Assembly: GCF_030269365.1 (NCBI RefSeq)
Contig: NZ_BSTF01000002.1
Coordinates: forward strand, 744,001-808,000
Direction of reading: 5' to 3'
Origin: Lentzea sp. NBRC 102530
GTDB lineage: Bacteria > Actinomycetota > Actinomycetes > Mycobacteriales > Pseudonocardiaceae
DNA length: 64,000 nucleotides
Below are positions 26,286-34,419 of this stretch, in pieces. Each line of letters begins with the position of its first letter. Position 1 is the stretch's first letter. The notes beneath the pieces were generated by a model, which was given only the letters and a program-made list of their open reading frames with translations, searched no databases and had not been told where the DNA came from. The translations under genes and the position numbers were made by a program.

Positions 26286-26741
26286 TCAGCCGACGATCAA
26301 TGCCTGGGGCGCGCTCTGCTTGATCCTGGTCTTCAGCCACGCCAGCTGCCGGGCGGTGTCCTGCTCGCAGGCGTGGACGACCTGGATCAGTTCGGTGTCG
26401 CGCAGCCCCTGTGCGGCCTGGCCGACGACGGTCCAGGTGATGTCCGTGAACGAGGTCAGCGCGTAGAGGTCCTGCAGGTCGCGCAACAGCCCGACGCCAC
26501 CGCCGCGGGCCGAGTCGAGGCCGGCCGCGTGCAGCCGCTCCGGTTCGGCCTCCCGGTGTTCCCCGTACCGTTCGACGACGGGAGCGAGTTTCTCGGCCTG
26601 CCGGTCGATCCGGTTCGCGAGGGTGTGGCACGTCAGCCGCACGTCTGGTTCGTCGCCGTGCCCGGACGCGACCTCGCGGAACGCGTCGGCGAGCGTGCGC
26701 AACGAGCCGTGCAGGAGTCCGAGGTAGGTGGCGAGGTGCAC
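26286..26741 (-). CDS. Small helical protein coupled to the molybdopterin oxidoreductase
   Basis: A 151-residue all-helical protein, probably a four-helix bundle: helices HLATYLGLLHGSLRTLADAF, VRLTCHTLANRIDRQAEKLA, LRDLQDLYALTSFTDITWTV and QVVHACEQDTARQLAWLKTR. Several His, Glu and Asp residues lie in positions that could bind a metal, as in ferritin- or hemerythrin-like bundles, but I cannot assign ligands with certainty. It begins 2 nt after the oxidoreductase stop, behind AGGAAGG, so the two are made together and probably act together, perhaps in electron transfer. Confidence 0.65.
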   Translation of the reverse strand: MHLATYLGLLHGSLRTLADAFREVASGHGDEPDVRLTCHTLANRIDRQAEKLAPVVERYGEHREAEPERLHAAGLDSARGGGVGLLRDLQDLYALTSFTDITWTVVGQAAQGLRDTELIQVVHACEQDTARQLAWLKTRIKQSAPQALIVG

Positions 26742-26743
26742 GG

Positions 26744-29035
26744 TCAGTCCTTCCTGGTGATCCGCACGGCGCTGATCTTGAAGAGCGGCTGCTTCGACAC
26801 CGGGTCCCACTCGGTGAGCGTCAGCTCGTTCGCGGCGCGGTCGTGCTCGCCGGAACCGGAGTCCCAGTAGCCGTAGTGGAACGGCAGGAACACCACGCCG
26901 TCGCGGCACCGTCCGGTGCGGACCGGCACCTCGACGCCGCCGCGCGCCGACTCGACGCGCACGACGTCTCCTTCCTCGACGCCGAGACCGGCCGCGTCGG
27001 CGGCGGACAGCTCGACCCACGGCTCGGGGGCGGCGTCGCGCAACGGCTTCGACCGGCCCGTCTTCGTGCGGGTGTGGAAGTGGTACGCGGTGCGCCCGGT
27101 CGTGCACAGGAACGGGTACTCGGCGCTCGGGGACTCCGGCGGTGGCGTGTGTTCCAGCGCCTTGAGGAACGCGCGTCCGTCCGGCCGGGCGGCGCGGTAC
27201 TGCTCCGGCGTCACGCCGGCACCGGTGAGGAGATCGTGGCCGTAGTCCTCGCACTCCTCCGCCGCCGTGGGGAAGACGTTGTCGGTGTAGAGGCGTTCCT
27301 GGCCGTGCGGCCACGGGATCCCGCTGCCGCCGCGCAGCTCCGCGTAGGACAGGGAGGTGTAGTCGCAGGGGCGTCCGCGGCTGCACTCGCGCCAGGCGTC
27401 GAACGCGCCCTCCGGGTCCTTCCAGGTGATCAACGGGTTGCCGTCGCGGTCGCGGAACCCCATGCGGTGCGCGTAGTCGAGGAAGATGTCGAGATCGCTG
27501 CGGGCCTGACCGGGCGGCAGCACCGCCTGCTCGGACAGGTGCACCACGCGGGAGGCGTTGGTGAACGTGCCCTGCTTCTCGCCCCACATCGCGGCGGGCA
27601 GCACCACGTCGGCCAGTTCGGTCGTCTCGGTGCGGAAGGCGTCCTGCGCGACGACGAACAGGTCGTCGCTGCTCAGGATCGACCGGATCCGGGACAGCTC
27701 GGGCAGGGAGACGGCCGGGTTCGTCGCCGAGATCCAGAGGAACCGGATCGAACCCTGCTCGGCGTACCGCCAGATCTGCATCGCGTGGGTGGGCGGTGCC
27801 CAGTGCGGGATCGTGAGCGGGTCGACGTTCCACAGGTTCGCGAGCTCTTCGACGTGCGCCGGGTTGTCCCAGTTGCGGAAGCCGGGCAGGTCACCGTCGG
27901 CGCCGCACTCGCGGGTGTTCTGGGCGGTCGGCTGGCCGTTCATCTGCAGCACGCCGCAACCCGGTTCGCCGATCAGGCCGCGCAGCAGGTGCAGGTTGTT
28001 GACCTGGCAGGCCGCCGCGGTGGCCTGGTGGGACTGGTAGAAGCCCTGCAGCACGGTGGAGAGCACCCGCCGGCTCGTGCCGAAGATCTCGGCGGCGCGA
28101 CGGAGGTCGGCGGGGGAGACGCGGCAGATCTCGGCGACGTGCTCGGGGGTGTAGGGCTCGACCGTCGCGACCAGGTCGTCGAACCCGATCGTGTGCGCGG
28201 AGACGTAGTCCCGGTCGACCCAGCCGTGCTCTACCAGCTCGCGCAGCAGGCCGTTCATAAACGCCAGGTTGGTGCCGGGCAACGGGGCGAGGTGCACGTC
28301 GGCGGCTTCGGCGACCTTCGTGCGCCGGGGGTCGACGGCGACGAGAAGAGGCCGGTCGGGGCCTTCGAGGCGGTCCAGCACGCGCGACCACAGCACGGTC
28401 TGCGTCTCGGCCATGTTGTGCCCGAACAGGAACAACGCGTCGCACGCCTCGACGTCGGCGTAGCAGGCGGGCTGGCCGTCCGAGCCGAAGGTCTCCTTCA
28501 ACGCCGCGGCGGCCGTCGCGGTGCACAGACGGGTGTTGCCGTCCATGTGCGGCGTGCCGACACCGGCTTTGCCGATCACGCCGAGGGTGTAGTACTCCTC
28601 CAGGAACAGCTGCCCGCTGGTGTAGAACCCGTGCGAGAGCGGCCCGGACTCGCGCAGCAGCTCCTGCGACCGGCGCACCACCTCGGCCATCGCGGTGTCC
28701 CAGTCGGTCTCGACGAGCCGGCCGCCGCGCCGGATCAGCGGGGTGGTCAGGCGGTCCGTGCGGTGTGCCTGCCACGAACCGAAGAGCCCTTTGGGACCCA
28801 GCCTGCCGCGGTTCACCACGTCGGCCGCCCGGCCGCGCACCCCGACCACCCGGCCGTCCTTCACCGCGATGTCGCAGCCACACCCGTTGCTGCACAGCAC
28901 GCAGGCCGACTGCACCCAGGAGTCCACATCGGACTCGGCGAGGCCGTCCGCCAGCTGCAGGTCGACCCGCTCCGGCCAGGGCGTGTCCCGGGCGTGCGGG
29001 GTCCGCGCGCCCCAAATCTCGGTGATGCGGTCCAT
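26744..29035 (-). CDS. Molybdopterin oxidoreductase (nitrate reductase/formate dehydrogenase-like)
   Basis: A 763-residue cytosolic enzyme of the DMSO-reductase family. It has the N-terminal iron-sulfur segment CVLCSNGCGCDIAVKDGRVV, the molybdopterin contacts (YTSGQLFLEEYYTLG, NTRLCTATAAAALKETFG, DALFLFGHNMAETQ), and the C-terminal cap (TTGRTAYHFHTRTKTGRS). The fourth cluster Cys, usually in RLCVKG, is Gly here (RLGPKG), though an extra Cys follows the third. Mo ligation by Cys at TRLC is plausible. The substrate is unknown. A perfect SigB-type promoter ends 9 nt before the ATG. It is the first of two genes. Confidence 0.86.
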   Translation of the reverse strand: MDRITEIWGARTPHARDTPWPERVDLQLADGLAESDVDSWVQSACVLCSNGCGCDIAVKDGRVVGVRGRAADVVNRGRLGPKGLFGSWQAHRTDRLTTPLIRRGGRLVETDWDTAMAEVVRRSQELLRESGPLSHGFYTSGQLFLEEYYTLGVIGKAGVGTPHMDGNTRLCTATAAAALKETFGSDGQPACYADVEACDALFLFGHNMAETQTVLWSRVLDRLEGPDRPLLVAVDPRRTKVAEAADVHLAPLPGTNLAFMNGLLRELVEHGWVDRDYVSAHTIGFDDLVATVEPYTPEHVAEICRVSPADLRRAAEIFGTSRRVLSTVLQGFYQSHQATAAACQVNNLHLLRGLIGEPGCGVLQMNGQPTAQNTRECGADGDLPGFRNWDNPAHVEELANLWNVDPLTIPHWAPPTHAMQIWRYAEQGSIRFLWISATNPAVSLPELSRIRSILSSDDLFVVAQDAFRTETTELADVVLPAAMWGEKQGTFTNASRVVHLSEQAVLPPGQARSDLDIFLDYAHRMGFRDRDGNPLITWKDPEGAFDAWRECSRGRPCDYTSLSYAELRGGSGIPWPHGQERLYTDNVFPTAAEECEDYGHDLLTGAGVTPEQYRAARPDGRAFLKALEHTPPPESPSAEYPFLCTTGRTAYHFHTRTKTGRSKPLRDAAPEPWVELSAADAAGLGVEEGDVVRVESARGGVEVPVRTGRCRDGVVFLPFHYGYWDSGSGEHDRAANELTLTEWDPVSKQPLFKISAVRITRKD

Positions 29036-29044
29036 CCCGTGGCG

Positions 29045-29069
29045 GTACCCGGCACGGGAGCCTCGAAAC
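29045..29069 (-). promoter_or_regulatory. SigB/SigF-type promoter of the molybdopterin oxidoreductase
   Basis: On the minus strand GTTT (29069-29066), 15 bp, then GGGTAC (29050-29045): an exact match to the GNNT-N14/16-GGGTAY form used by Streptomyces SigB. The -10 box ends 9 nt before the ATG, so the transcript would start at or just before the start codon. Confidence 0.65.
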
Positions 29070-29110
29070 TCCCGGTCCGGCATCGCCCACCCGGGACTGG
29101 TCAGGAGGGG

Positions 29111-29126
29111 GAACGGGTACCCGTTC
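29111..29126. promoter_or_regulatory. Perfect 16-bp palindrome in a divergent promoter region
   Basis: GAACGGGTACCCGTTC is its own reverse complement. It lies between the divergent molybdopterin oxidoreductase and epimerase genes and carries a GGGTAC box on each strand. A weak GACT-N16-GGGTAC can be drawn toward the epimerase gene. It may be an operator, a promoter, or both. Confidence 0.45.
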
Positions 29127-29159
29127 GAGTACAGGGTGGCTGACCGAAGGGGCACGGAC

Positions 29160-30152
29160 ATGAGGGTTGTCGTCACCGGTGCGAGCGGGAACGTGGGCAC
29201 CGCGTTGCTGCGCAGGCTCGCCGACGAGCCGGACGTGGAGGTCCACGGCCTCTCCCGCCGCACCCCGGATGACGTGCCGCCCTACCAGGGGGTGCGGTGG
29301 ACACCGGTCGAGCTGGGCAGGGCCGGCGCCGAGGAGGTGCTGAAGAGCGCGTTCGAGAAGGCGGACGCGGTCGTGCACCTGGCGTGGCTCATCCAGCCCT
29401 CCCGCGACGAGCGGCTGTTGTACCGGACGAACGTGGCCGGGTCGGCTCAGGTGTTCGACGCCGCCGTCGCCACCGGGGTGCCGCACCTGGTGCACATGTC
29501 GTCGGTCGGCGCCTACTCGCCGGGCCCGAAGGACCGCCGGGTCGACGAGTCCTGGCCGGTCGGCGGCGTGTCGACGTCCTCCTACAGCAGGCACAAGGCC
29601 GCCGTGGAGCACATGCTCACCAAGTTCGAGTCGAAGCTGCTGATCTCCCGCGCCCGGCCGGGACTGGTCCTGCAGTCCGACGCCGGTGCCGAGATCCACG
29701 AGTACTTCCTGGGGCCGTTCGTGCCGAGGTTCCTGTTCGGACAGCGGATTCCGGTGGTGCCGGTGCCGCGCGGCCTGGTGACGCAGTTCGTGCACTCGGA
29801 CGACGTCGCCGACGGCCTCGTGCGGATCCTGCGCCGACGCCCGGAGGGCGCGGTGAACTTCGTGGCCGACCCCGTGATCACCCCCGACGTGCTGGCGCAG
29901 GTGCTCGGCGGCAGGCACGTCGCCGTCCCGCCGCGGTTGCTGCGCGGCCTCGCGAACGGGACGTGGCGGCTCCGGATGCAGCCCACTGCACCGGGATGGG
30001 TAGACCTGGCCCTGAAATCGCCGCTGCTGGACGCGTCACGCGCCCGCACGGAACTCGGCTGGGAACCGCGCCACGACGCCCGGGAGACGTTGCGGGCGCT
30101 GTTGCGGGGCATCGCGCGGGGAGAGACGGTCGAGGCAAGTCCGGCGCTGTGA
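29160..30152 (+). CDS. NAD(P)-dependent epimerase/dehydratase family protein (extended SDR)
   Basis: A 330-residue Rossmann protein. The nucleotide site is VVVTGASGNVGTALLRRLAD, the DAVVHLAW strand follows, the catalytic Ser is in MSSVGAYSPG, and the active-site Tyr with its Lys is in SSYSRHKAAVE. Extended SDRs of this type act on nucleotide sugars, terpenoids or quinone-like compounds; the C-terminal part is not specific enough to choose. GAAGGGG lies 7 nt before the ATG. It is followed by a small helical gene and a SRPBCC gene on the same strand. Confidence 0.83.
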   Translation: MRVVVTGASGNVGTALLRRLADEPDVEVHGLSRRTPDDVPPYQGVRWTPVELGRAGAEEVLKSAFEKADAVVHLAWLIQPSRDERLLYRTNVAGSAQVFDAAVATGVPHLVHMSSVGAYSPGPKDRRVDESWPVGGVSTSSYSRHKAAVEHMLTKFESKLLISRARPGLVLQSDAGAEIHEYFLGPFVPRFLFGQRIPVVPVPRGLVTQFVHSDDVADGLVRILRRRPEGAVNFVADPVITPDVLAQVLGGRHVAVPPRLLRGLANGTWRLRMQPTAPGWVDLALKSPLLDASRARTELGWEPRHDARETLRALLRGIARGETVEASPAL

Positions 30153-30170
30153 AGTCCGGCCCTGTGAAGT
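30137..30170 (+). repeat. Short 15-bp tandem repeat at a gene end
   Basis: AAGTCCGGCGCTGTG (30137-30151) is followed by AAGTCCGGCCCTGTG (30152-30166) and the first four bases of a third copy. It spans the stop codon of the epimerase gene. A GGGTAC box follows at 30171-30176 but has no matching -35 element. Confidence 0.5.
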
Positions 30171-30186
30171 GGGTACCCGGCCGGGC

Positions 30187-30561
30187 ATGGACGACAAGAC
30201 GACCGATGCCGTCGGCAAGCTGCGCAAGGCCCTGGAGACCACCGAACGCGCCCGCGGCCACCTGTACTCGTTCCACCAGCTCACCGGCACCGCCGACTTC
30301 GAGCTCGGCGACGCGGTCGAGGCGTTGCGCGCCGCCGGGCACGAGGACCACGCCGACCGCGTGCAGCGCGAGCTGCTCGGGCACGACGTCCTTTCCGGAC
30401 GGTGGACCTTCCAGGTCGTCGAGGAGTACGACGACTCCTACTACGACGTCTTCCGCGATGTCGAACAGGCAGTGCGCGACGACCTGGCCGACGGGGAACG
30501 GCACGGCCTGGAGAAGCGGATGAAGGAGGAAAGGCAGCGGAAGAGCGACGAGGCGCGGTGA
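30187..30561 (+). CDS. Conserved hypothetical helical protein
   Basis: A 124-residue acidic protein made of helices: VGKLRKALETTERARGHLYS, FELGDAVEALRAAGHEDHAD, and YYDVFRDVEQAVRDDLADGE, with a basic tail (EKRMKEERQRK). Close relatives are common in actinomycetes as uncharacterised proteins near stress genes. I see no catalytic motif. The ATG at 30187 is preferred over a GTG 18 nt upstream. It is followed 47 nt later by a SRPBCC gene. Confidence 0.65.
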   Translation: MDDKTTDAVGKLRKALETTERARGHLYSFHQLTGTADFELGDAVEALRAAGHEDHADRVQRELLGHDVLSGRWTFQVVEEYDDSYYDVFRDVEQAVRDDLADGERHGLEKRMKEERQRKSDEAR

Positions 30562-30608
30562 TGTTTCCCGGCGGGTATTCGTCGCTGCAACCGTGGAAAG
30601 GACTTCCG

Positions 30609-31046
30609 ATGACCACCGTCTCCCGCACGTTCACCGTCACCGCCGCGCCGGACGTCGTCGTGCCGTACCTGGCCGACTTCGGCAACGCCGTGCGCTGGGA
30701 CCCCGGCACGCAGAGCTGCACCCGCAACGACAGCGGTCCCGTCCAGGTCGGTGCGAACTGGCACAACACCTCGAAGATCGCGGGCATCACCACCGAGCTG
30801 ACCTACACCCTCGAACAGCTGACCGGTGACCGCGTCGTCCTGGTGGGCCGCAACGACACCGCGACCTCCACCGAGACCATCGACGTCGTCCCGGACGGCA
30901 CCGGGTCGAGCATCACCTACACCAACGACCTGGAGTTCCACGGTGCGGCCAAGCTCGCCGCACCGGCGGCGAAACTGGTGTTCGAGAAGCTCGGCGACGA
31001 CACCGAGGAGCAGCTGACCGAGGTCCTCAACGGGCTCGCGCGCTGA
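30609..31046 (+). CDS. SRPBCC (START-like) family protein
   Basis: A 145-residue protein of the polyketide cyclase/START-like fold: TTVSRTFTVTAAPDVVVPYL at the start, then the FGNAVRWDPGTQSC and SSITYTNDLEFHGAAKLAAP blocks, and a long C-terminal helix (KLGDDTEEQLTEVLNGLA). Such proteins bind hydrophobic ligands in a deep cavity; many are cell-wall or lipid related, and some are polyketide cyclases. GAAAGGA precedes the ATG. Its 3' end overlaps the photolyase gene on the other strand by 20 bp. Confidence 0.8.
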   Translation: MTTVSRTFTVTAAPDVVVPYLADFGNAVRWDPGTQSCTRNDSGPVQVGANWHNTSKIAGITTELTYTLEQLTGDRVVLVGRNDTATSTETIDVVPDGTGSSITYTNDLEFHGAAKLAAPAAKLVFEKLGDDTEEQLTEVLNGLAR

Positions 31047-32400
31047 CGGCCCTGGACTTCCCCGCGGCACGGGCCGCCGCGAACCTGTCGGCGGCCTCGC
31101 GCAGGTCCACCAGGGGCGGCGGGTAGTCGAGCGCCGCGCGTTCGTCGTCGGGGAGCGTCCACGGTTCGTGGAGGTATCGGACGTCCACATCGGACAGTTC
31201 GGGCAGGTACCGCCTGACGTAGGCGCCGTCCGGGTCGTAGCGCTTGGCCTGCGCCACCGGGTTGTGCACCCGGTTCGGGCGGGTGTCCGTGCCCGTTCCG
31301 GCGATCCACTGCCAGTTCATCTGGTTGTTCGCGAGGTCGCAGTCCACCAGCAGGTCGGTGAAGTGCTGGGCACCGCGCCGCCAGTCCACGTACAGGGTCT
31401 TGCACAGGAAGCTCGCCGTGATCAGACGGGCCCGGTTGTGCATCCAGCCCTCCTGGGCGAGCTGGCGCAGGCCGGCGTCCACGATCGGGTAGCCGGTGCG
31501 GCCGTCCCGCCACGCCTCGAAGTCGCGGTCCGACCTCCGCCAGCGGTCGTGGCGGGTGCGGTAGTCCCGCGAGGCGGACTCGGGGCGGGCGGCCAGCACC
31601 TGGTGGTGGAAGTCGCGCCAGGCGAGCTGGCGGGTGTAGGCCCTGGCCCCCTCGGACGCGGTGCCGACGCGGTCGAGCAGTTCGGTCACCGACACCGTGC
31701 CGAAGTGCAGGTGCGGGGACAGGCGCGAGGTGGCGTCGTCAGAGAGGGCGTCGTGCAGGTCCGCGTAGCCGGCCACGCCCGTGCGCGCCCAGTCCGCCAT
31801 GAGTTTCCGGCCGGCGGTCTCGCCGCCCGCGGCCAGGTCCGGTGACGTGGCGCCGCGGTGGAGCTCACCGGGCAGGTCGCCGGCCGGTGCGGGCACCGCG
31901 AACCGCCGGGGTGCGCTCAGGACGCCACGCCGGTGCGCGGTCTCCCACCGGCGGAAGTACGGCGTGAACACGGCGAAGTGGTCGCCGCCGCCGGACGGGG
32001 TGAGCGAGAGGGGCGGCACGGCGTTGATCGACGCGTCGTGGACGTGCACCGCGACGCCCAGTTCCCGCAGCGCCTCCTCCCGGCGGCGCGCGAAGCCGCT
32101 GACGTCGGCGGCCAGGTGGATCTCGTCGACGCCGTGGTCCCGCACGACCCTCGCGACCTCGTCGACGAGCTTTCCCTCGCGCACGAACAGACCGCCGCCC
32201 CGTTCCCGCAGCGCGGCGTCGAGGTCCCGCAGGCAGTCCAGGAGGAACGCCGCGCGGTTGGCGTTGAAGAACGACGACGAGGTGATCGCGCTGTCGAGCA
32301 CGAACAGCGGGACGCACCGGTCCGCGGCGGCCGCGGCGTGCAGCACCGGGTTGTCGTGGACCCGCAGGTCGCGGGTGAACAGGGCGATCGAGGTCCTCAT
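31027..32400 (-). CDS. phr: Deoxyribodipyrimidine photolyase
   Basis: A 457-residue class I CPD photolyase that repairs UV-made cyclobutane dimers with blue light. The N-terminal antenna domain begins SIALFTRDLRVHDNPVLHAA. The FAD domain has YTRQLAWRDFHHQVL, GYPIVDAGLRQLAQEGWMHN, NNQMNWQWIAGTGTDTRPNR and the YDPDGAYVRRYLPEL ending. Trp residues of the electron-transfer chain are in place. A GATT-N16-GGGTAC promoter ends 9 nt before the ATG, the same spacing as for the molybdopterin oxidoreductase, so SigB-type control is likely. Confidence 0.93.
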   Translation of the reverse strand: MRTSIALFTRDLRVHDNPVLHAAAAADRCVPLFVLDSAITSSSFFNANRAAFLLDCLRDLDAALRERGGGLFVREGKLVDEVARVVRDHGVDEIHLAADVSGFARRREEALRELGVAVHVHDASINAVPPLSLTPSGGGDHFAVFTPYFRRWETAHRRGVLSAPRRFAVPAPAGDLPGELHRGATSPDLAAGGETAGRKLMADWARTGVAGYADLHDALSDDATSRLSPHLHFGTVSVTELLDRVGTASEGARAYTRQLAWRDFHHQVLAARPESASRDYRTRHDRWRRSDRDFEAWRDGRTGYPIVDAGLRQLAQEGWMHNRARLITASFLCKTLYVDWRRGAQHFTDLLVDCDLANNQMNWQWIAGTGTDTRPNRVHNPVAQAKRYDPDGAYVRRYLPELSDVDVRYLHEPWTLPDDERAALDYPPPLVDLREAADRFAAARAAGKSRAVSARAR

Positions 32401-32409
32401 CGGCGAGCG

Positions 32410-32435
32410 GTACCCGCAGGTGGCGCCGGGCAATC
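32410..32435 (-). promoter_or_regulatory. SigB/SigF-type promoter of the photolyase gene
   Basis: On the minus strand GATT (32435-32432), 16 bp, then GGGTAC (32415-32410), matching GNNT-N14/16-GGGTAY. Nine nucleotides separate the -10 box and the ATG, which predicts a leaderless or near-leaderless message. Confidence 0.55.
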
Positions 32436-32603
32436 ATGCCGTCGCCCGATCAGGGGAGCGGTTGTGCCGGGACGGACAACGGCCTAGCGTGAGGTGGAGG
32501 AAACAGACCACCGATCTGCGTCTTGTGAGGTCATCGACAGGTTCTCCGGGTTGGGCAGCGGCTCGCGTCGGCGCTTCGCGCGGTTTGCCGGGAGGAGCGC
32601 GCC

Positions 32604-32996
32604 ATGAACGAGCAGCCCAGCGGAACAACCGCCGTGCTGACGGCCCGGACGGAACACCAGGACGGGGTCGCGGTCCTGGTCGTGACCGGTGAGATCGACC
32701 GGATGACCGACGAATCACCGTTGCGCGAGGCGTTGGACGCCGTGCGGCGGGGCCCCGCGGCACTGGTCATCGACCTGGACGCGGTCAGCTTCTTCGGTTC
32801 GACCGGGATCAACCTCCTCATCACCGTCGAGCACCAGGCCAGGGCGATGGACGTGCCGTTCGCGGTCGTCGCGGGCGCGCGGAGGGTGCTCAAGCCGCTC
32901 GCGATCACCGGGGTGGACGCGCTGCTGCCGTTGTACCCGAACAGGGTCGAAGCGTTCCTCGCCCTCCGGTCCGTGCCGCGGCCCCGGCGGGGCTGA
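32604..32996 (+). CDS. STAS-domain anti-sigma-factor antagonist
   Basis: A 130-residue RsbV/SpoIIAA-type protein. The fold blocks are VAVLVVTGEIDRMTDESPLR and LVIDLDAVSFFGSTGINLLI; the Ser in FFGSTG is the usual phosphorylation site. Unphosphorylated forms bind an anti-sigma kinase and release its sigma factor. GGGAGGAG lies upstream of the ATG. A HATPase gene (39482) and a PP2C gene (39989) within 7 kb could be its kinase and phosphatase, but they are not adjacent and the pairing is inference. Confidence 0.87.
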   Translation: MNEQPSGTTAVLTARTEHQDGVAVLVVTGEIDRMTDESPLREALDAVRRGPAALVIDLDAVSFFGSTGINLLITVEHQARAMDVPFAVVAGARRVLKPLAITGVDALLPLYPNRVEAFLALRSVPRPRRG

Positions 32997-33111
32997 CCGG
33001 AACGGAAAGGGCGGCACCGCCCACCCGAACGGCGTCCACTGGTGTAGGCGGTCGTCACGTCCACATCGACGTCGACGGTCCCGGTGATCCCGCCCAAGGG
33101 GGCGTCACTTC

Positions 33112-34302
33112 TCAGCCAGCCGGGTGGAACACGACTTTCTGAGCCCCGTGGAGCTTCTTCTGGAACATCTCGTAGGCGCGCGGCGCGTCCTGCAGCGGCA
33201 GTCGGTGGGTCGCGAAGTCGTCCACGCCGAGGGGATCGTCGTCGCCGGAGAGCAGCGGCAGGATGTCGTCGATCCAGCGGCGGACGTTGGCCTGTCCCAT
33301 GTGGAGCCGGATCTGCTTGTCGAACAGCTCCATCATGGGCATCGGGTCGATCATGCCGCCGTACACGCCCGACAACGAGATCGTGCCACCGCGCCGGACC
33401 GAGTCGATGGCCGCGTACAGCACGCTCAACCGGTCGATGCCCGCCTTCTCGGTGACCAGCGCGCCCGCCGCCTGCGGCAGCAGCGCCACGAGGTTGTGCG
33501 CGAACTTGGCCGCCGGCGCGCCGTGCGCCTCCATGCCCACCGCGTCGATGACGGCGTCGGCACCACGGCCCGAGGTGAGCGCCCGGACGGCGTCGCCGAT
33601 GTGGTCGTGGTCGCGGGTGTCGATCACGGTCGCGCCGTGCGCCTCGGCGCGCGCCAGTCGTTCCTGCACGAGGTCGACACCGATCACCAGTTCGGCGTCC
33701 TGGTGGCGAGCGATGCGGGCGCACATCTGCCCGATCGGCCCGAGGCCGAAGACCACGACGGAACCGCCCCGCGGGATCTCGGCGTACTGGACCGCCTGCC
33801 ACGCGGTGGGCAGCACGTCGGACAGGTAGACGAACCGGTCGTCGGGTGGCCCGTCCGGCACCTTGATCGGCCCGTACTGGGCCTGCGGCACGCGCAGGAA
33901 CTCGGCCTGCCCACCGGGCACCCGGCCGTAGAGCCGGGTGTAGCCGAACAGCGCCGCACCCTTGCCCTGGTCGGTGACCTGCGTCGTCTCGCACTGCGAC
34001 TGGAGACCGCGGTCGCACATGAAGCAGTGCCCGCAGGAGATGTTGAACGGCACGACCACGCGGTCACCGGGCTTGAGCGAGGTGACTTCGGCCCCGACCT
34101 CCTCGACGACGCCCATCGGCTCGTGGCCGAGAACGTCCCCCTCGGTCATGAACGGGCCGAGCACCTCGTACAGGTGAAGGTCCGAACCGCACAGCCCGGT
34201 CGACGTGACCCGGACGACGGCGTCGGTGGGGGACTCGATGCGCGGGTCGGGCACGGTGTCGACCCGGACGTCGCGCTTGCCGTGCCAGGTGACGGCCTTC
34301 AT
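33112..34302 (-). CDS. Zinc-dependent alcohol/formaldehyde dehydrogenase family protein
   Basis: A 396-residue medium-chain dehydrogenase, paralogous to the one at 21927. Catalytic zinc: GLCGSDLH and GHEPMGVVEE; structural zinc: ISCGHCFMCDRGLQSQC; NAD site: VVVFGLGPIGQMCARIA. It lacks the acidic insert of its paralogue. Members of this group oxidise alcohols or formaldehyde without glutathione. The start is fixed by AGAGGAG 6 nt before the ATG; a TTG just upstream is unlikely. A GTTT-N15-GGGCAC box lies upstream, near the SigB form. It is divergent from a methyltransferase gene. Confidence 0.88.
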   Translation of the reverse strand: MKAVTWHGKRDVRVDTVPDPRIESPTDAVVRVTSTGLCGSDLHLYEVLGPFMTEGDVLGHEPMGVVEEVGAEVTSLKPGDRVVVPFNISCGHCFMCDRGLQSQCETTQVTDQGKGAALFGYTRLYGRVPGGQAEFLRVPQAQYGPIKVPDGPPDDRFVYLSDVLPTAWQAVQYAEIPRGGSVVVFGLGPIGQMCARIARHQDAELVIGVDLVQERLARAEAHGATVIDTRDHDHIGDAVRALTSGRGADAVIDAVGMEAHGAPAAKFAHNLVALLPQAAGALVTEKAGIDRLSVLYAAIDSVRRGGTISLSGVYGGMIDPMPMMELFDKQIRLHMGQANVRRWIDDILPLLSGDDDPLGVDDFATHRLPLQDAPRAYEMFQKKLHGAQKVVFHPAG

Positions 34303-34340
34303 CAACGCTCCTCTTGGCAGAGAACGGGGTTGCGGGCCGG

Positions 34341-34365
34341 GTGCCCACGAAATCGCCGGGCAAAC
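34341..34365 (-). promoter_or_regulatory. SigB/SigF-like promoter, one mismatch, for the alcohol dehydrogenase
   Basis: On the minus strand GTTT (34365-34362), 15 bp, then GGGCAC (34346-34341). The box ends 38 nt before the ATG at 34302. The spacing equals that at 29045-29069 and 39419-39443. Confidence 0.42.
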
Positions 34366-34372
34366 ACCGTCG

Positions 34373-34395
34373 CACGACCTTGTTTCAAGGTCGTG
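34373..34395. promoter_or_regulatory. Perfect 10-bp inverted repeat upstream of the methyltransferase gene
   Basis: CACGACCTTG (34373-34382) and CAAGGTCGTG (34386-34395) flank TTT. It lies in the divergent promoter region and overlaps a GTG that is one candidate start of the methyltransferase gene. It could be an operator for a dimeric regulator, or an RNA hairpin hiding that start. Confidence 0.5.
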
Positions 34396-34419
34396 GAACT
34401 GGCCGACTCGTTGTTCGTG

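Noticed and set aside
30171..30176. GGGTAC box as a SigB promoter for the gene at 30187
   Set aside because: No GNNT element lies 14-16 bp upstream, and the box is close to the start codon inside a short repeat.
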